A stretch of 64,000 bases of DNA from an uncultured Opitutales bacterium (GCA_943789375.1 CALSTX010000001.1:59785-123784); one strand, 5' to 3'. Positions 9,189 through 18,552 are shown, numbered from the stretch's first letter. The notes: generated from the sequence alone by a model not told the origin. A program made the numbers and translations.

Positions 9189-10448
9189 ATGAACAGCTTC
9201 TTGTTAAAGTCGTCTTTTTTTTGTTCGGTATTCCTCTTAACATTTTTTTCCCACGCAGAGCAGGTAAAGGGTATTTCTCTGGGCGTTGATTATTTGGAAC
9301 AGCTTGAGTTTTCAATTCTTAAAGGGAAAAAAGTTGGCCTTTTGACTCACCCTGCGGGCAGAAATAATACGGGTACATCGACAGTAGAGGTTTTTAGAGA
9401 CAGTGAAGAAGTAGACCTCGTCGCTCTTTTTGGACCAGAGCATGGCATTTACGGTGATGAGAAAGCCTCCGTCCCCGTGGAGGATAAAGTTGATCACCGG
9501 ACTGGTTTGCCTGTTTTTTCGCTCTACGGAAAATTTAGAAAGCCGACGGCAAATATGCTTTCCAAAATTGATACATTGGTCATCGACTTACAGGATGTTG
9601 GTGTACGTTGCTACACTTATGTGAGTTGTATGAGATATGCCATGGAAGCCTGCTTTGAAAACTATGTGGAGGTTGTTGTTTTGGATCGGCCCAATCCTCT
9701 CGGCGGGCAAAAGATTGCAGGCCCTATGATGGATGAGCAGTGGATGAGTTATGTTGGTGCTTTCCCGATGCCTTTTGTTCATGGAATGACCATTGCGGAA
9801 ATTGCACTTTGGTCAAAGAAAACTCCTGGTGTTTTAAAGATAGATGATGGTGCGAGAAAAAAAGGTAAATTAACGATTGTACCCATGAAAGGATGGAGAC
9901 GTGGTATGACTTGGCCCCAAACTGGTTTAGCATGGTTTCCCACTTCTCCAAATATTCCTTCCCTTGATTCTGTTGCCGGTTATCCCATGACCGGGCTTGG
10001 GGCTCAGTTGGGTAAGTTTCGCCATGGTATTGGAACCAAGCATCCCTTTCGATTTTTAACCTTTGAAGGGAAAGATCCGGAAGTTGTTAAAAATGCATTG
10101 GACAATTTGAATATTCCAGGACTGAGCTTTCAGGTAAAAACCTTATTGGACACCAAGGGAGAAAATACAACAGGTGTTTACATCGTGTTAAGTGATTGGA
10201 ATTCTTGGAATCCCACAGATCTCGCTTTTCACATGATGCAGTTAAGTGCTCTTTGGGAGCAACCCAGTCCTTTTGGTAAAGCCAGTGAATCTGAAAGTAA
10301 ACTTTTTAACAAACATGTGGGCTCTACCCTTTGGTGGGATACATTAATCCGTGAGGGCTCGGCTATAGAAACAGAAAAGTTTATTGCCAACTGGAATCGA
10401 GAGAGCCAAGCCTTTCGGAATGAAACTAGTAGGTATTTGCTTTATTAG
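9189..10448 (+). CDS. Secreted DUF1343 protein, NamZ-type exo-beta-N-acetylmuramidase
   Basis: DUF1343 proteins include NamZ, an exo-muramidase that removes terminal MurNAc in peptidoglycan recycling or turnover. Seen: a signal peptide beginning at the ATG at 9189 (hydrophobic stretch ending 'FFSHAEQ'), then 'LGVDYLEQ', 'LFGPEHGIYGD', 'VIDLQDVGVRCYTYVSCM', 'LDRPNPLGG', 'FVHGMTIAEIAL', 'GMTWPQTGLAWFPTSPNIPS' and a C-terminal helical region. The length of 419 residues fits the family. The frame can be extended back to 9096, overlapping the DUF2062 gene, but that would put 31 residues before a perfect signal peptide, so I chose 9189. The stop overlaps the convergent ACT-domain gene by 4 bp. Confidence 0.88.
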   Translation: MNSFLLKSSFFCSVFLLTFFSHAEQVKGISLGVDYLEQLEFSILKGKKVGLLTHPAGRNNTGTSTVEVFRDSEEVDLVALFGPEHGIYGDEKASVPVEDKVDHRTGLPVFSLYGKFRKPTANMLSKIDTLVIDLQDVGVRCYTYVSCMRYAMEACFENYVEVVVLDRPNPLGGQKIAGPMMDEQWMSYVGAFPMPFVHGMTIAEIALWSKKTPGVLKIDDGARKKGKLTIVPMKGWRRGMTWPQTGLAWFPTSPNIPSLDSVAGYPMTGLGAQLGKFRHGIGTKHPFRFLTFEGKDPEVVKNALDNLNIPGLSFQVKTLLDTKGENTTGVYIVLSDWNSWNPTDLAFHMMQLSALWEQPSPFGKASESESKLFNKHVGSTLWWDTLIREGSAIETEKFIANWNRESQAFRNETSRYLLY

Positions 10449-10918
10449 CGGTTGAAGTCTTCAAGAGACAAGACATTTAATTGATAGCCTTTTAGGGCTT
10501 CTTCACCAATATCTTCATCTTCCGTGGCAATGGCTAGTACGGCCCTCCGGTTAGGTTGGTGTAAGAATGGGTAGACATAATGTATATTGATCTCTGCCCG
10601 CAGTAAGGATTGAGTGACTTGATGCAGGGAATCTTCATTTTTCATTTCCACAGCAATAATATTTCTTTCAGTAAAGGAAATTGATTGAGACTTCAGTAAT
10701 CGTGCGAGATTTTTCGGGAGATTGGGGACTATTCTAATGACTGATGAATCACTGGTATCTAAAACAGAGATGGCTAAAATATGAATATCATCTGATTTGA
10801 GCATTAGAATGAAATCATTGAGCCAACCCACTTTATTTTCAGCATAGATAACAAATTGACGAATCAGGTCTTGTCCGGGATTGCGTAATGTCGATGAATG
10901 GGGATTTATTTCGCTCAT
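10445..10918 (-). CDS. Tandem ACT-domain protein
   Basis: A 157-residue cytosolic protein that appears to be two consecutive ACT-like regulatory domains: residues about 19-75 ('RQFVIYAENKVGWLNDFILMLKSDDIHILAISVLDTSDSSVIRIVP') and 85-150 ('IIAVEMKNEDSLHQVTQSLLRAEINIHYVYPFL'). ACT domains bind amino acids and control enzyme activity. No catalytic domain is attached, so it resembles stand-alone acetolactate-synthase-type regulators, but the partner is unknown. It is convergent with the DUF1343 gene and divergent from the Sel1-repeat gene. Confidence 0.75.
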   Translation of the reverse strand: MSEINPHSSTLRNPGQDLIRQFVIYAENKVGWLNDFILMLKSDDIHILAISVLDTSDSSVIRIVPNLPKNLARLLKSQSISFTERNIIAVEMKNEDSLHQVTQSLLRAEINIHYVYPFLHQPNRRAVLAIATEDEDIGEEALKGYQLNVLSLEDFNR

Positions 10919-11020
10919 AAAAGTTCTTCTTTTTTTAAATTAAATTAGAAAAATTTGGAACATGAAAAATGAAACCACGCTTGCCAGTGTGGTTACTTAA
11001 GATAAAAGATAGGATAGATT

Positions 11021-12418
11021 ATGTTTAAAGTACATAGAAAACCTTTATATATTTTCTTGCTTTGTGTCCTCATTCAAGCCGTTTCAGGAAACGAAGGGGA
11101 AGCTTGGGTATTGTCTAAATACGAGAGATTAAAAGAGGCAGCTGATCAAAACGATCCATATGCACAGGGATTTCTTGCTTTAGTGCATGCTCATGGAGAT
11201 AAAGGACTAGATATTTCGATCGAAGATGCCCTCAGTTTTGCAGAGTCCTCATCGGCACAGGATCATTGGCTGGGCCATTTTGCTATGGGATACTTGGCTC
11301 GTTTTGTTCCTTATGGTCCCAACCCACAGAAGGTTAAAGCATACTACCTCAAAGCTTTTCAAGATCCAGACGGCACCCTTATTCGTGAAGCATCCCGCCA
11401 TGATCCAATTGCCGCATATGCTCTTGCCGAGATTTTCACATCAGACGAAGTTAGACCAACTGTTATTCCAGACTTAAAATTAGCAGCTGGGTATTATGAG
11501 CTATCCTCTCAGAAGGGGTATAGCCCTGCATCAGTTCAACTCGCTTTGCTTAAACTTCATTCAATTACTGATCCTGGCTTGGGTATTGTCAGAGATATTA
11601 AAGGTGGAATCAAATTATTGGTACAAGCTGCGAAAGGAGGCCTGCCTGCAGCCCATCACTACCTTGGTCGTTCTTACTTTAAAGGGATAGGAGTTGAAGC
11701 AGATAACGGGATGGCACTGGTTCACTTTCAGGCTGCTGCTGATAAAGGAAAGCCAACATCTCAATTATTAGTTGCAGATTTTCACGCTTATGGAGTTTCA
11801 GGCCCCGTAAAAATTGACATAGCAATTCGCTACGCAAGATTAGCTGCGTTTCAGTTACAAGAAAAAGCACTGCAGAAGATTCAAGAGTATGAATTACTAA
11901 GGACTAACCAGAATCAAGAGGAAGATTCCATACCCACGCCTCCTTCCGAAACTTTGAATAATAATCCTATAATTCCAGCACCTGCACTCGAACTTCCTCC
12001 TGTTCCTTCAGCTCCTGTTGTTCAGAGACTTCCCTCTGTTTATGAGGCCAAAATTTTGCCTGAAATTGATCAACCCAATCCTTCTGCTTCTCCTATTCCT
12101 GAAAGTTTTAAAAATGAAAAATTACCAGTAGTTGAGATGAGCCCAAAAAGCGCGAGTAACCCAAGACTTTTGGCGAAAAATGCGTATTGGGGAAAAGGGC
12201 AAGTAGTTGACTTGGATGCTGCATTTACTCTTTTTACTCAATCGGCAAATGCGGGTGATGGAGAGTCCGCTCGTTACTTGGGTATGATGTACATGCAGGG
12301 AAAAGGGATTGAGAAAAATTTTGAACAGGCTTTATATTGGTTCGACCTTGCGGCACAAAGAGGAGATGCAATGGCCAAAACGAACCTAGAAAAGCTTCAA
12401 GCTATATTGGCGAAATAA
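11021..12418 (+). CDS. Secreted Sel1-repeat protein
   Basis: A 465-residue exported protein. An N-terminal signal peptide (residues about 1-23, ending near 'AVSGNEG') is followed by Sel1-like helical repeats over residues 30-280 ('DPYAQGFLALVHAHG', 'GLPAAHHYLGRSYFKGIGVEADNGMALVHFQAAADKG'). A proline-rich linker covers about 300-375. One or two C-terminal Sel1 repeats follow ('GDGESARYLGMMYMQGKGIEKNFEQALYWFDLAAQRGD'). Such repeats are protein-protein adaptor scaffolds, and the likely location is periplasm or outer surface. A specific partner cannot be read from the context. Confidence 0.82.
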   Translation: MFKVHRKPLYIFLLCVLIQAVSGNEGEAWVLSKYERLKEAADQNDPYAQGFLALVHAHGDKGLDISIEDALSFAESSSAQDHWLGHFAMGYLARFVPYGPNPQKVKAYYLKAFQDPDGTLIREASRHDPIAAYALAEIFTSDEVRPTVIPDLKLAAGYYELSSQKGYSPASVQLALLKLHSITDPGLGIVRDIKGGIKLLVQAAKGGLPAAHHYLGRSYFKGIGVEADNGMALVHFQAAADKGKPTSQLLVADFHAYGVSGPVKIDIAIRYARLAAFQLQEKALQKIQEYELLRTNQNQEEDSIPTPPSETLNNNPIIPAPALELPPVPSAPVVQRLPSVYEAKILPEIDQPNPSASPIPESFKNEKLPVVEMSPKSASNPRLLAKNAYWGKGQVVDLDAAFTLFTQSANAGDGESARYLGMMYMQGKGIEKNFEQALYWFDLAAQRGDAMAKTNLEKLQAILAK

Positions 12419-12741
12419 GTCTTTAATTACCTTTCTCTCATTCAAACTCTACGGCTTAATCCCGTATAAGTTTTTCATCAGGTGGTTCACTTAAGGCTGT
12501 GAAGATTCAAGCAGTACAATATTTTCTGGTTATAAAATAAAAAGAAGTATAACAGGCTGGATTTTTATTCAGAGGAAATAACTTTGCAATATTTCAATAT
12601 CTGCTCTCGAGAACCAGTGAAAAACTTTGACAATGCAATAGTCTTTTACGCATTTCGTATTAAATTTTTTTCTACTATGTTGGTCCCGAGCTTTTTTGTT
12701 TGCCCGATTTAGTGTGAATGAGTAAAAATTAGTTTCGATCA
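12419..12741. other. Intergenic region, 323 bp, no gene seen
   Basis: A+T-rich spacer between the Sel1-repeat gene and tRNA-Ser. It contains no credible coding frame: the minus-strand ORF crossing it is antisense to the tRNA (see rejected items). It probably holds the tRNA promoter, but no clear hexamer pair could be assigned. No terminator hairpin with a T-run was found after the Sel1 gene. Confidence 0.6.
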
Positions 12742-12834
12742 GGAGAGATGGCAGAGTGGTCGAATGCGCTGGTTTGCTAAACCGGTGAGGAGCTAATCGT
12801 TCCTCCACGGGTTCGAATCCCGTTCTCTCCGCCA
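12742..12834 (+). tRNA. tRNA-Ser(GCU)
   Basis: A class II tRNA of 93 nt including an encoded CCA. The acceptor stem GGAGAGA pairs with TCTCTCC, with discriminator G and CCA at 12832-12834. The anticodon stem is CTGGT/ACCGG (12769-12773 / 12781-12785) with loop TTGCTAA and anticodon GCT at 12776-12778. A long variable arm (gaggagc...gttcctc) is typical of serine tRNA, and the T-arm has GGTTCGAATCC. It reads AGC/AGU codons. Confidence 0.97.
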
Positions 12835-12849
12835 CTTTTTTTGACTTAC

Positions 12850-13314
12850 ATGATTCACGTGATATTAAACGGGCAACTGCTTCTGATCCTTGGTCTTCTT
12901 TTGTTTTGTTCCTGTCAGCGTTCCCAAAACATAGGGCTGCTAACTAGTTCTTCACCTTCGCGTGCCGGGTTTATCCAAGAGCAATCTTCATTATCGAAGC
13001 ATCCTGTTGTACGAAAAAATAATCTTGAGTCGCTTGCTGTCGGAAGAAATCGGGATGAAATAGAAAGGCTTATGGGAGTCCCTGACGGAAAGAGTCTCGA
13101 TGGAGGAAATGGTTATTTGTGGGATTATCGTAGACCAGTGTTTGATGAAACTACTGAGAAGGTTTATTCTTGGACTTTAATTTCTTTTAAGTTTTTGAAA
13201 GGAAGGTGTTCCTACATTACTTTTCAACTTGAAGATATTCCCCCTGAGTTACTACTCAAGCAAAACTCTGGATTTGGCAAAGTTACAAACGACTCATCTA
13301 CTGTAAGCGAATAA
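12850..13314 (+). CDS. Exported small protein, possible BamE/SmpA-like lipoprotein
   Basis: A 154-residue protein with an N-terminal hydrophobic export signal followed by 'LLFCSCQ', which could act as a lipobox although position -3 is Phe. The second half has 'VGRNRDEIERLMGVPDGKSLDGGNGYLWDYRRP', which resembles the SmpA/OmlA (BamE) fold signature of an 'IG.s..dV...lG.P' helix followed by a strand with W-x-Y. This similarity is by eye only. The start is taken at ATG 12850; TTG 12841 is in frame. It begins 15 bp after the tRNA and overlaps the convergent lipoprotein gene by 17 bp. Confidence 0.6.
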   Translation: MIHVILNGQLLLILGLLLFCSCQRSQNIGLLTSSSPSRAGFIQEQSSLSKHPVVRKNNLESLAVGRNRDEIERLMGVPDGKSLDGGNGYLWDYRRPVFDETTEKVYSWTLISFKFLKGRCSYITFQLEDIPPELLLKQNSGFGKVTNDSSTVSE

Positions 13315-13849
13315 TAGATATACCGGGCTTTTTACTCTCTGGTATATCCAGTTTCCTGCCATCCTTGTTGTAGATATCAATATCCTGTCCTGATGAGCAT
13401 GTAATGGTAAGGGCACCAATATGAGAAAGTGGAACTTTTTCTCCTTCTTTCAGCTTTAACCAATCCAACTCATTTCCATTTGAATCCTGAACAAGTAGCC
13501 AAAGGTTGGCATTTGCATGCACCGTAAACCTAGCATAATTAGGAACTGGTGAAAGAGCATTGGGTGAGGATTTCCACGAGTTATTGCTTCCAGTCTGTGG
13601 TTTATACTCAGTAGAACTAAATGCATGATTTTGATACCCTTGCTGCTGATTACTGTAAACAGTTTCAGGGACTGATTGCTGTGAGCTAGCTTCGTACGGC
13701 ACCGGGAAATTGGGGTAAGGTGGTGGTGCTTCTGGTAATGTGGTAACGCTCCCCCCCCCACATGAGCTAAAAAGCAAGCAACAAACGATGACGCCCAAAA
13801 TCAATCCAACCCTCTTTTCTATGAAATTATTTGATTTCTTTGAAAACAC
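13298..13849 (-). CDS. Putative lipoprotein with RodZ-C-terminal-like (DUF4115-like) domain
   Basis: A 183-residue protein with a type II signal peptide: basic start, hydrophobic core, lipobox 'LLFSSC' with Cys near residue 30. A proline/serine/glutamine-rich linker of about 75 residues follows. The C-terminal 80 residues ('RFTVHANANLWLLVQDSNG', 'LKLKEGEKVPLSHIGALTITCSSGQDIDIY') resemble the beta domain found at the periplasmic end of RodZ (DUF4115). That assignment is by pattern only. It lies 93 bp behind the MoxR/VWA operon on the same strand and may be its last gene. Confidence 0.6.
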   Translation of the reverse strand: MFSKKSNNFIEKRVGLILGVIVCCLLFSSCGGGSVTTLPEAPPPYPNFPVPYEASSQQSVPETVYSNQQQGYQNHAFSSTEYKPQTGSNNSWKSSPNALSPVPNYARFTVHANANLWLLVQDSNGNELDWLKLKEGEKVPLSHIGALTITCSSGQDIDIYNKDGRKLDIPESKKPGISIIRLQ

Positions 13850-13942
13850 TTTTTTTAAACTAGCTGATCATAGATATTCATCAACGATAAATTTATTTTA
13901 CTGATAGCAGATATTTATCTTTTTAATAATAGAATTTGCTTA

Positions 13943-16900
13943 TTATCTTTTATCTAGATGAAATTTTACTACACCACGCTCTTTTAAATATGATTCTGTA
14001 TTCGTTTCAGTTGGGTAGATGAGAATATGACCACTCTTTAGTTCAGATCTAATGAATTTCCCGCAGTTTGAAAATGTGCATTTCGAAAAAGGGGAGATCA
14101 TGTTACCTCCTAAGGTTTTAAAATAGGACTTTGTACGTTGAGCCCATATCCTTAACTTCCCGTCTAAAGCGGTTACCACCCAAAGACCATCTGGAGATTT
14201 TCCGATGGCATCGTCCTGTTTTTGTTCTTTTCGGTTTTGTGAAATAAAAGCTGGCAGTTTTTGTTCCATTGGAGTGTCAGTTTGGTTTGAAAGTTTAAAA
14301 TAGTAATCAGGACTCATTTCAACTTTTTCATCTGGATGAATAATAATAATAGAGTCATCAGTCGGGAACTTTCGAACTACACATAATCCCTCCTTTGTAC
14401 TAAGAAAAATTTGATTACCCTGAGAGGAAATCTCAAAATCCTCTATGTTTGGTAACTTAAAATCAATTGTTCTGTATAAGATTTGTTTTTTTGTTTCAAT
14501 CTGCTTGATCATGCCTCCAGGTTGTAGAACTAAAATAAACCGTCCGGTTGGATGCCATCTTGCCTTGAGGCATAAATTATTTTGCGTTTCAGCTACAAGT
14601 TTTGATTTTCCCGTGCTTACATCAAGTAACTGAACGGGACAGTATTTACCTGAAGTTAAAATAAATTTAGATTTCTTATCAAAGTCCATGAATTCAAAAC
14701 TTTCATGGGTATCTACTCCTGTAAGTTCCCATATTTTTTTTAGGTTTTTTAAATTTTTGAGAATCACTTTCCCATCTAAGGATGTTGTTGCCAGCAAGGA
14801 ATCTGTCGGATCAATTGCGATTGCAAGAACTGCTTCTGTGTGGTCATGCATTTGAGATAACACTTTATTTTTCAACAAATCAAAGGTGTAAACCGATCCA
14901 TTTGCACACCCTATAAAAGCCGTTGTACTGTCGTTCGTAATGGCAATTTCCACGATATTTGAGGATGCAGAAAATATGGCATTTGAAGAATTATCTGTGA
15001 TACTAAATTTATTTAGGATTTTACCTGGCGAGCTGTACAGAATATATTCCCCATTTTGTGAAGCGGTTACATCCGCTAGATATTCCTGATCTTGGGTTCC
15101 TTGCAAAAAAGTTCCGGCTTTCACTTTGATCATCTTAACATGTGAATCCGAAAATTTGTTAATTACATCAGCTAACTTGGTCTTGTTTTTATTACCTTTT
15201 CCTTTTTGATTTGAGCCAATTGCAACCCTGAAACCTGCATTGAACTTATTTTTACTTGGGTCGTTTGCATCACGGTAGCCAGACCTGCATTGGTCGAAAG
15301 ATGAATTGAAGCTGCCACCCCGTAACACCCGCCATAAACCTGCTTCGCTCAAAGGGTTAATTTGCTTTGGCTTTTGGTCATTAATCAAACTTATTTTATT
15401 TTGAGAAGCAGCATCAGCGCACCATTCAGCTGCATTACCATGCATATCGAAAAAACCCCATGCATTTGATTTTTTCAGGGCGACCTGATGAAGCTGGTTA
15501 TTTGAGTTGAGATCAAACCAACCGTAGTTCGCTAAGTGCTTTTGATAACTTGCAGGGTTGGGTTTCAAGGAATCGATTCCAGTTTGATGATAAGGACCTC
15601 TTTCTCCTGCCCGACAGCTATATTCCCATTCAGCTTCAGTGGGCAGTCTCCAACTAAGTCCGCCTGGTAATGGATTGTTGGCATTGAGTACATCGCAGAA
15701 TGATTTGGCTTCTTGCCAATTTACTTTCACAGGTAACTGGGGAGAGGCATTATCATCCAGATTTTTACCGGTAATGGATTGAAACTGCGCATGGGTTATC
15801 TCAGTCTCGGCGAGCCAAAAGTCATTTGTAATTTCAACTAGTCTCAACGATTCATTTTCATTTCTTTTGAACTCGGGATAGGAATCTGATTTGATTTTTT
15901 CGCTGTGTACTTCTTGCATGTTTTTCCAAATGGAGAAGTGAAGGGTAGGGTCAAAAGTCAGAATAGATTGGTTTAAATCTAGCCAAGTGCCATTGACTTG
16001 GTTTGCTGCTGACTTGAGTTGAAAGCGGTTGCTTTCCTCCATACCCAAATTTTTGGCAAGGAATGTAAGTCTTTTAAAGTACCAACCTCTCAAGGAAGGT
16101 CTTGTTTTTCCAAGAAATGAAAGTGCTCTATGAGGGTTTTGTTCTTGGATAGAAAGGTGCGCTGCATCGAGAAGATCGAGGTGCTCTTTGGCAAAATTCA
16201 TACCTAAATTACCCTCCAACTTTTTCACAAGATATAGTGGCATTGAAATATTCCCTAAGTATGAATGGAAACCATGAATTTGGTTGTCTTCTATCTTTGA
16301 AATAGAGAAGCAAAATTTTCCTTTGTTTCTTTCCAAAAATATTTGATCTTTCGGAATATATTCCTTTGCTAGTATTTTTAATTCAGTTGAGTTCGATTCA
16401 TGTGCCGACCGAAAATTAATTCTTTGGACTCTTGTATGAGGAAATTTCAATAATCCATGCTTTGTTTGGATTGTGATGTTTTGATCATTGGCATGAATTT
16501 GATCTACCGAGGTTGCGTCCCCGTTTTTAAAGTAAATTATACTTTTGCTTGTTGCTTTTTCAGGTAAGCCGATTGGATGTGGGGAATAGTCACCTTGCCA
16601 ACCTGAAATACAAAGATTTTGTAACCGAATCGATGAGTTTCCACCTTGGTTTATGAATAATATGCCGTTTTCTTGAGGCATGTATTCTGGATCAGGGTCC
16701 CGCCATCTCGCATATTCGGTGCCATTAATTTTGACAATGAATTCTTTGCTAATTCGATTCGCAAAGATTTGGAAATTTGCTGTTTTTACTCCCGCAAGTT
16801 CATTCACTAGAATCGAACCAAGAGTTTCACGCACTGTGCGACCATTAGAAGTTTTGTTCGATTGTAGATTTATCCGATGATTTGAAAAAGAGAGGTGGTA

Positions 16901-17560
16901 GCCAGTATTGCCATAGTTGCCTCCATCTGAATCTGAGAAGAAACGAAGGGCTAGGTAGAATGATCTTTCCCATTTGGCTTTAAATGTAATAGCTAAAGTA
17001 TCTAGATTCGGTAAGGTGGTGCCGGTACTTCCAGAAAAAATGGAGGTTAAGTCACCCTGCTCATGACTCCAGGACTTTGAGCTATTCTTTTTCCATTTTT
17101 TGAAATCAGTAAACGAATCAAAGATAATTTCGTGTGATTTTGGGAGAAAAACTATGTGAGTAATTTCATCGATCCCTACAGTAAGGGAATCCGAAAAATC
17201 TGTAGAAAAATAAAGGGTGTCTTGCTCAAGTTTGAGAAGATTACCTCTTAGGAAATCTCCATTCCTGAAATGAATTTCGAGTAATAACTTTGTTGCAGAT
17301 GGGAGCTTTCTTTCAAAAGTACGATTGAGGATGATAGACTGTACTGCGCTAAAATTAAACTCGAGGGGAGTGCGGGCGGAATGGTGGATCCATTGCAGCT
17401 TTTTTTCTTTCGTCAACCCAACTAAATTCCCCAGTAAATAAGAATCATCTGTGAATGTTAGCCGTTCAATTCCTTGCGTTTGATTGGGTGTGGCCGAGTA
17501 GATATCGACATAGCCTAAAAAGGAAGCCAATAAGACCGAAAATAAAGAAAAGAAATTCAT
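13943..17560 (-). CDS. Secreted multidomain protein: jelly-roll-like domain, FGE-sulfatase domain, WD40-like propeller
   Basis: An exported protein of about 1205 residues. The signal peptide is at residues 1-23. Residues about 35-130 are a beta-rich region and 140-320 are LamG-like ('FYLALRFFSDSDGG', 'FIVKINGTEYARW'). A linker leads to an FGE-sulfatase domain at about 560-780 ('WLAETEITHAQFQSITG', 'LSWRLPTEAEWEYSCRAGE', 'GFFDMHGNAAEWCAD', 'LRGGSFNSSFDQCRSGYRD', 'NAGFRVAIG'). Residues 820-1205 form WD40-like blades ('VLAIAIDPTDSLLATTSLDGKVILKNL', 'SPDGLWVVTALDGKLRIWA'). In this context the FGE fold is more likely a binding domain than a true formylglycine-generating enzyme. The chosen ATG overlaps the toroid gene stop as ATGA. 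The frame runs 51 codons further upstream inside that gene, without a signal sequence. It is the last large gene of the operon. Confidence 0.82.
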   Translation of the reverse strand: MNFFSLFSVLLASFLGYVDIYSATPNQTQGIERLTFTDDSYLLGNLVGLTKEKKLQWIHHSARTPLEFNFSAVQSIILNRTFERKLPSATKLLLEIHFRNGDFLRGNLLKLEQDTLYFSTDFSDSLTVGIDEITHIVFLPKSHEIIFDSFTDFKKWKKNSSKSWSHEQGDLTSIFSGSTGTTLPNLDTLAITFKAKWERSFYLALRFFSDSDGGNYGNTGYHLSFSNHRINLQSNKTSNGRTVRETLGSILVNELAGVKTANFQIFANRISKEFIVKINGTEYARWRDPDPEYMPQENGILFINQGGNSSIRLQNLCISGWQGDYSPHPIGLPEKATSKSIIYFKNGDATSVDQIHANDQNITIQTKHGLLKFPHTRVQRINFRSAHESNSTELKILAKEYIPKDQIFLERNKGKFCFSISKIEDNQIHGFHSYLGNISMPLYLVKKLEGNLGMNFAKEHLDLLDAAHLSIQEQNPHRALSFLGKTRPSLRGWYFKRLTFLAKNLGMEESNRFQLKSAANQVNGTWLDLNQSILTFDPTLHFSIWKNMQEVHSEKIKSDSYPEFKRNENESLRLVEITNDFWLAETEITHAQFQSITGKNLDDNASPQLPVKVNWQEAKSFCDVLNANNPLPGGLSWRLPTEAEWEYSCRAGERGPYHQTGIDSLKPNPASYQKHLANYGWFDLNSNNQLHQVALKKSNAWGFFDMHGNAAEWCADAASQNKISLINDQKPKQINPLSEAGLWRVLRGGSFNSSFDQCRSGYRDANDPSKNKFNAGFRVAIGSNQKGKGNKNKTKLADVINKFSDSHVKMIKVKAGTFLQGTQDQEYLADVTASQNGEYILYSSPGKILNKFSITDNSSNAIFSASSNIVEIAITNDSTTAFIGCANGSVYTFDLLKNKVLSQMHDHTEAVLAIAIDPTDSLLATTSLDGKVILKNLKNLKKIWELTGVDTHESFEFMDFDKKSKFILTSGKYCPVQLLDVSTGKSKLVAETQNNLCLKARWHPTGRFILVLQPGGMIKQIETKKQILYRTIDFKLPNIEDFEISSQGNQIFLSTKEGLCVVRKFPTDDSIIIIHPDEKVEMSPDYYFKLSNQTDTPMEQKLPAFISQNRKEQKQDDAIGKSPDGLWVVTALDGKLRIWAQRTKSYFKTLGGNMISPFSKCTFSNCGKFIRSELKSGHILIYPTETNTESYLKERGVVKFHLDKR

Positions 17561-18552
17561 CTTTCGTAAATTGGTAAGTAACGATAGTTTAATGCCATTG
17601 ACAAAAGGGCAGCGGCTGTCGAAAAAGTCATACCATGATTCCCGCGCCATGATCCGTCTTTTTGCTGGCTTTCCACCAGTTTTTGAATGTTTAAAGTATT
17701 CCATTTTTCCCAATGGGATGGACCCGCTCTAAATAAAGCCTGAGCGGTGTAATACAGGCTGTAAAATTTATGACCCTGATCCCCATATTTTGCATTTTCT
17801 TTTAGGTATTCTAATGATTTCTTGTAAGCAGAAGTCTGGGTTCTATTAGATAAGGAGAACACAAGAGATGCAATAGAGGTTCTGGGTAAGTTCGGGCCAG
17901 TAGCCGAAGAGTACCCAATTCCACCATTCGTATCTTGGCAGTTAGTTATGTAGTCAACGGCTTTGTTTATGGTGCTTTGGGGTACTGCCATGCCTGCATT
18001 TCTTGCGGCAAATAATGAAACCAAAACTGTGCCGGATACGGTTGTATCTGCATCTCTACTGTCAGGCTTGTATCTCCATGCTCCTTTGGGATTCACTTGA
18101 GCAGAACGTACACTCAATGAGACCGCATTTTTGAGGGCAGGACCAATTCGCTTGTCGTCAAGGGTTCCATAGAGTTCAGCAAGGGCGAGAGTGGCAAAGC
18201 CATGATTATACATGGTGGTGCCGATAAACCCAGTTTCTGAATCCTGTTTTTCAAGCATTGAATGAAGGGATTTTCTCACCACCTCAGCGTATGGTCCAAA
18301 CTCTGGATCATCTCCCCTGGAGATAAATGCAAGAATACAAATTCCAAGGACTCCAGCTTGATCCCCATATGAACTTTGAGTCCATAGACCGTTTGGTTCC
18401 TGGGTGGATGATAAGTATCTCAGTCCTTTCTGATAACTAGAATCCAAGGCATTGACCAGAGAGTCACTTTTAGACTCAAAAAGATCTTGAGCTGAAACAA
18501 ATCTTACCAAAAAAAAGGAAAAAGTACTTATTACGAAGAGGTAAACTCTCAT
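17557..18552 (-). CDS. Secreted prenyltransferase/squalene-oxidase-repeat (alpha/alpha toroid) protein
   Basis: A 331-residue protein with an N-terminal signal peptide (residues 1-21, ending '...SAQD'). The rest shows repeated QW-like/toroid helices: 'GLRYLSSTQEPNGLWTQS', 'DQAGVLGICILAFISRG', 'GAWRYKPDSRDADTTVSGTVLVSLFAARNAG', 'YITNCQDTNGGIGYSS' and 'LVESQQKDGSWRGNHGMTFSTAAALLSM'. This is the squalene cyclase/prenyltransferase beta/thioester-protein fold. I see no DxDD cyclase motif, no zinc ligand set and no GCGEQ thioester, so a non-enzymatic or unknown role is likely. ATGA overlaps at both ends (with the genes before and after) imply translational coupling within the operon. Confidence 0.85.
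   Translation of the reverse strand: MRVYLFVISTFSFFLVRFVSAQDLFESKSDSLVNALDSSYQKGLRYLSSTQEPNGLWTQSSYGDQAGVLGICILAFISRGDDPEFGPYAEVVRKSLHSMLEKQDSETGFIGTTMYNHGFATLALAELYGTLDDKRIGPALKNAVSLSVRSAQVNPKGAWRYKPDSRDADTTVSGTVLVSLFAARNAGMAVPQSTINKAVDYITNCQDTNGGIGYSSATGPNLPRTSIASLVFSLSNRTQTSAYKKSLEYLKENAKYGDQGHKFYSLYYTAQALFRAGPSHWEKWNTLNIQKLVESQQKDGSWRGNHGMTFSTAAALLSMALNYRYLPIYER

Noticed and set aside
12569..12835. Minus-strand ORF of 88 codons beginning MAERTGFEPVEERL
   Set aside because: It is antisense to tRNA-Ser(GCU); this peptide start is a well-known false ORF produced by serine tRNA genes.
13316..13353. Hairpin atatacc...ggtatat near the end of the lipoprotein gene as a terminator
   Set aside because: Only 7 bp of A+T-rich stem with a 16-base loop and no T-run after it; it lies within coding sequence.
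15180..15850. The FGE-like domain as the missing ovothiol sulfoxide synthase
   Set aside because: It is in an exported protein with LamG-like and WD40 regions, not joined to a DinB domain, and far from the methyltransferase gene.
17561..17713. 51-codon upstream extension of the FGE/WD40 gene
   Set aside because: It lies inside the toroid gene in another frame; ATG 17560 gives a signal peptide and a coupled ATGA overlap.
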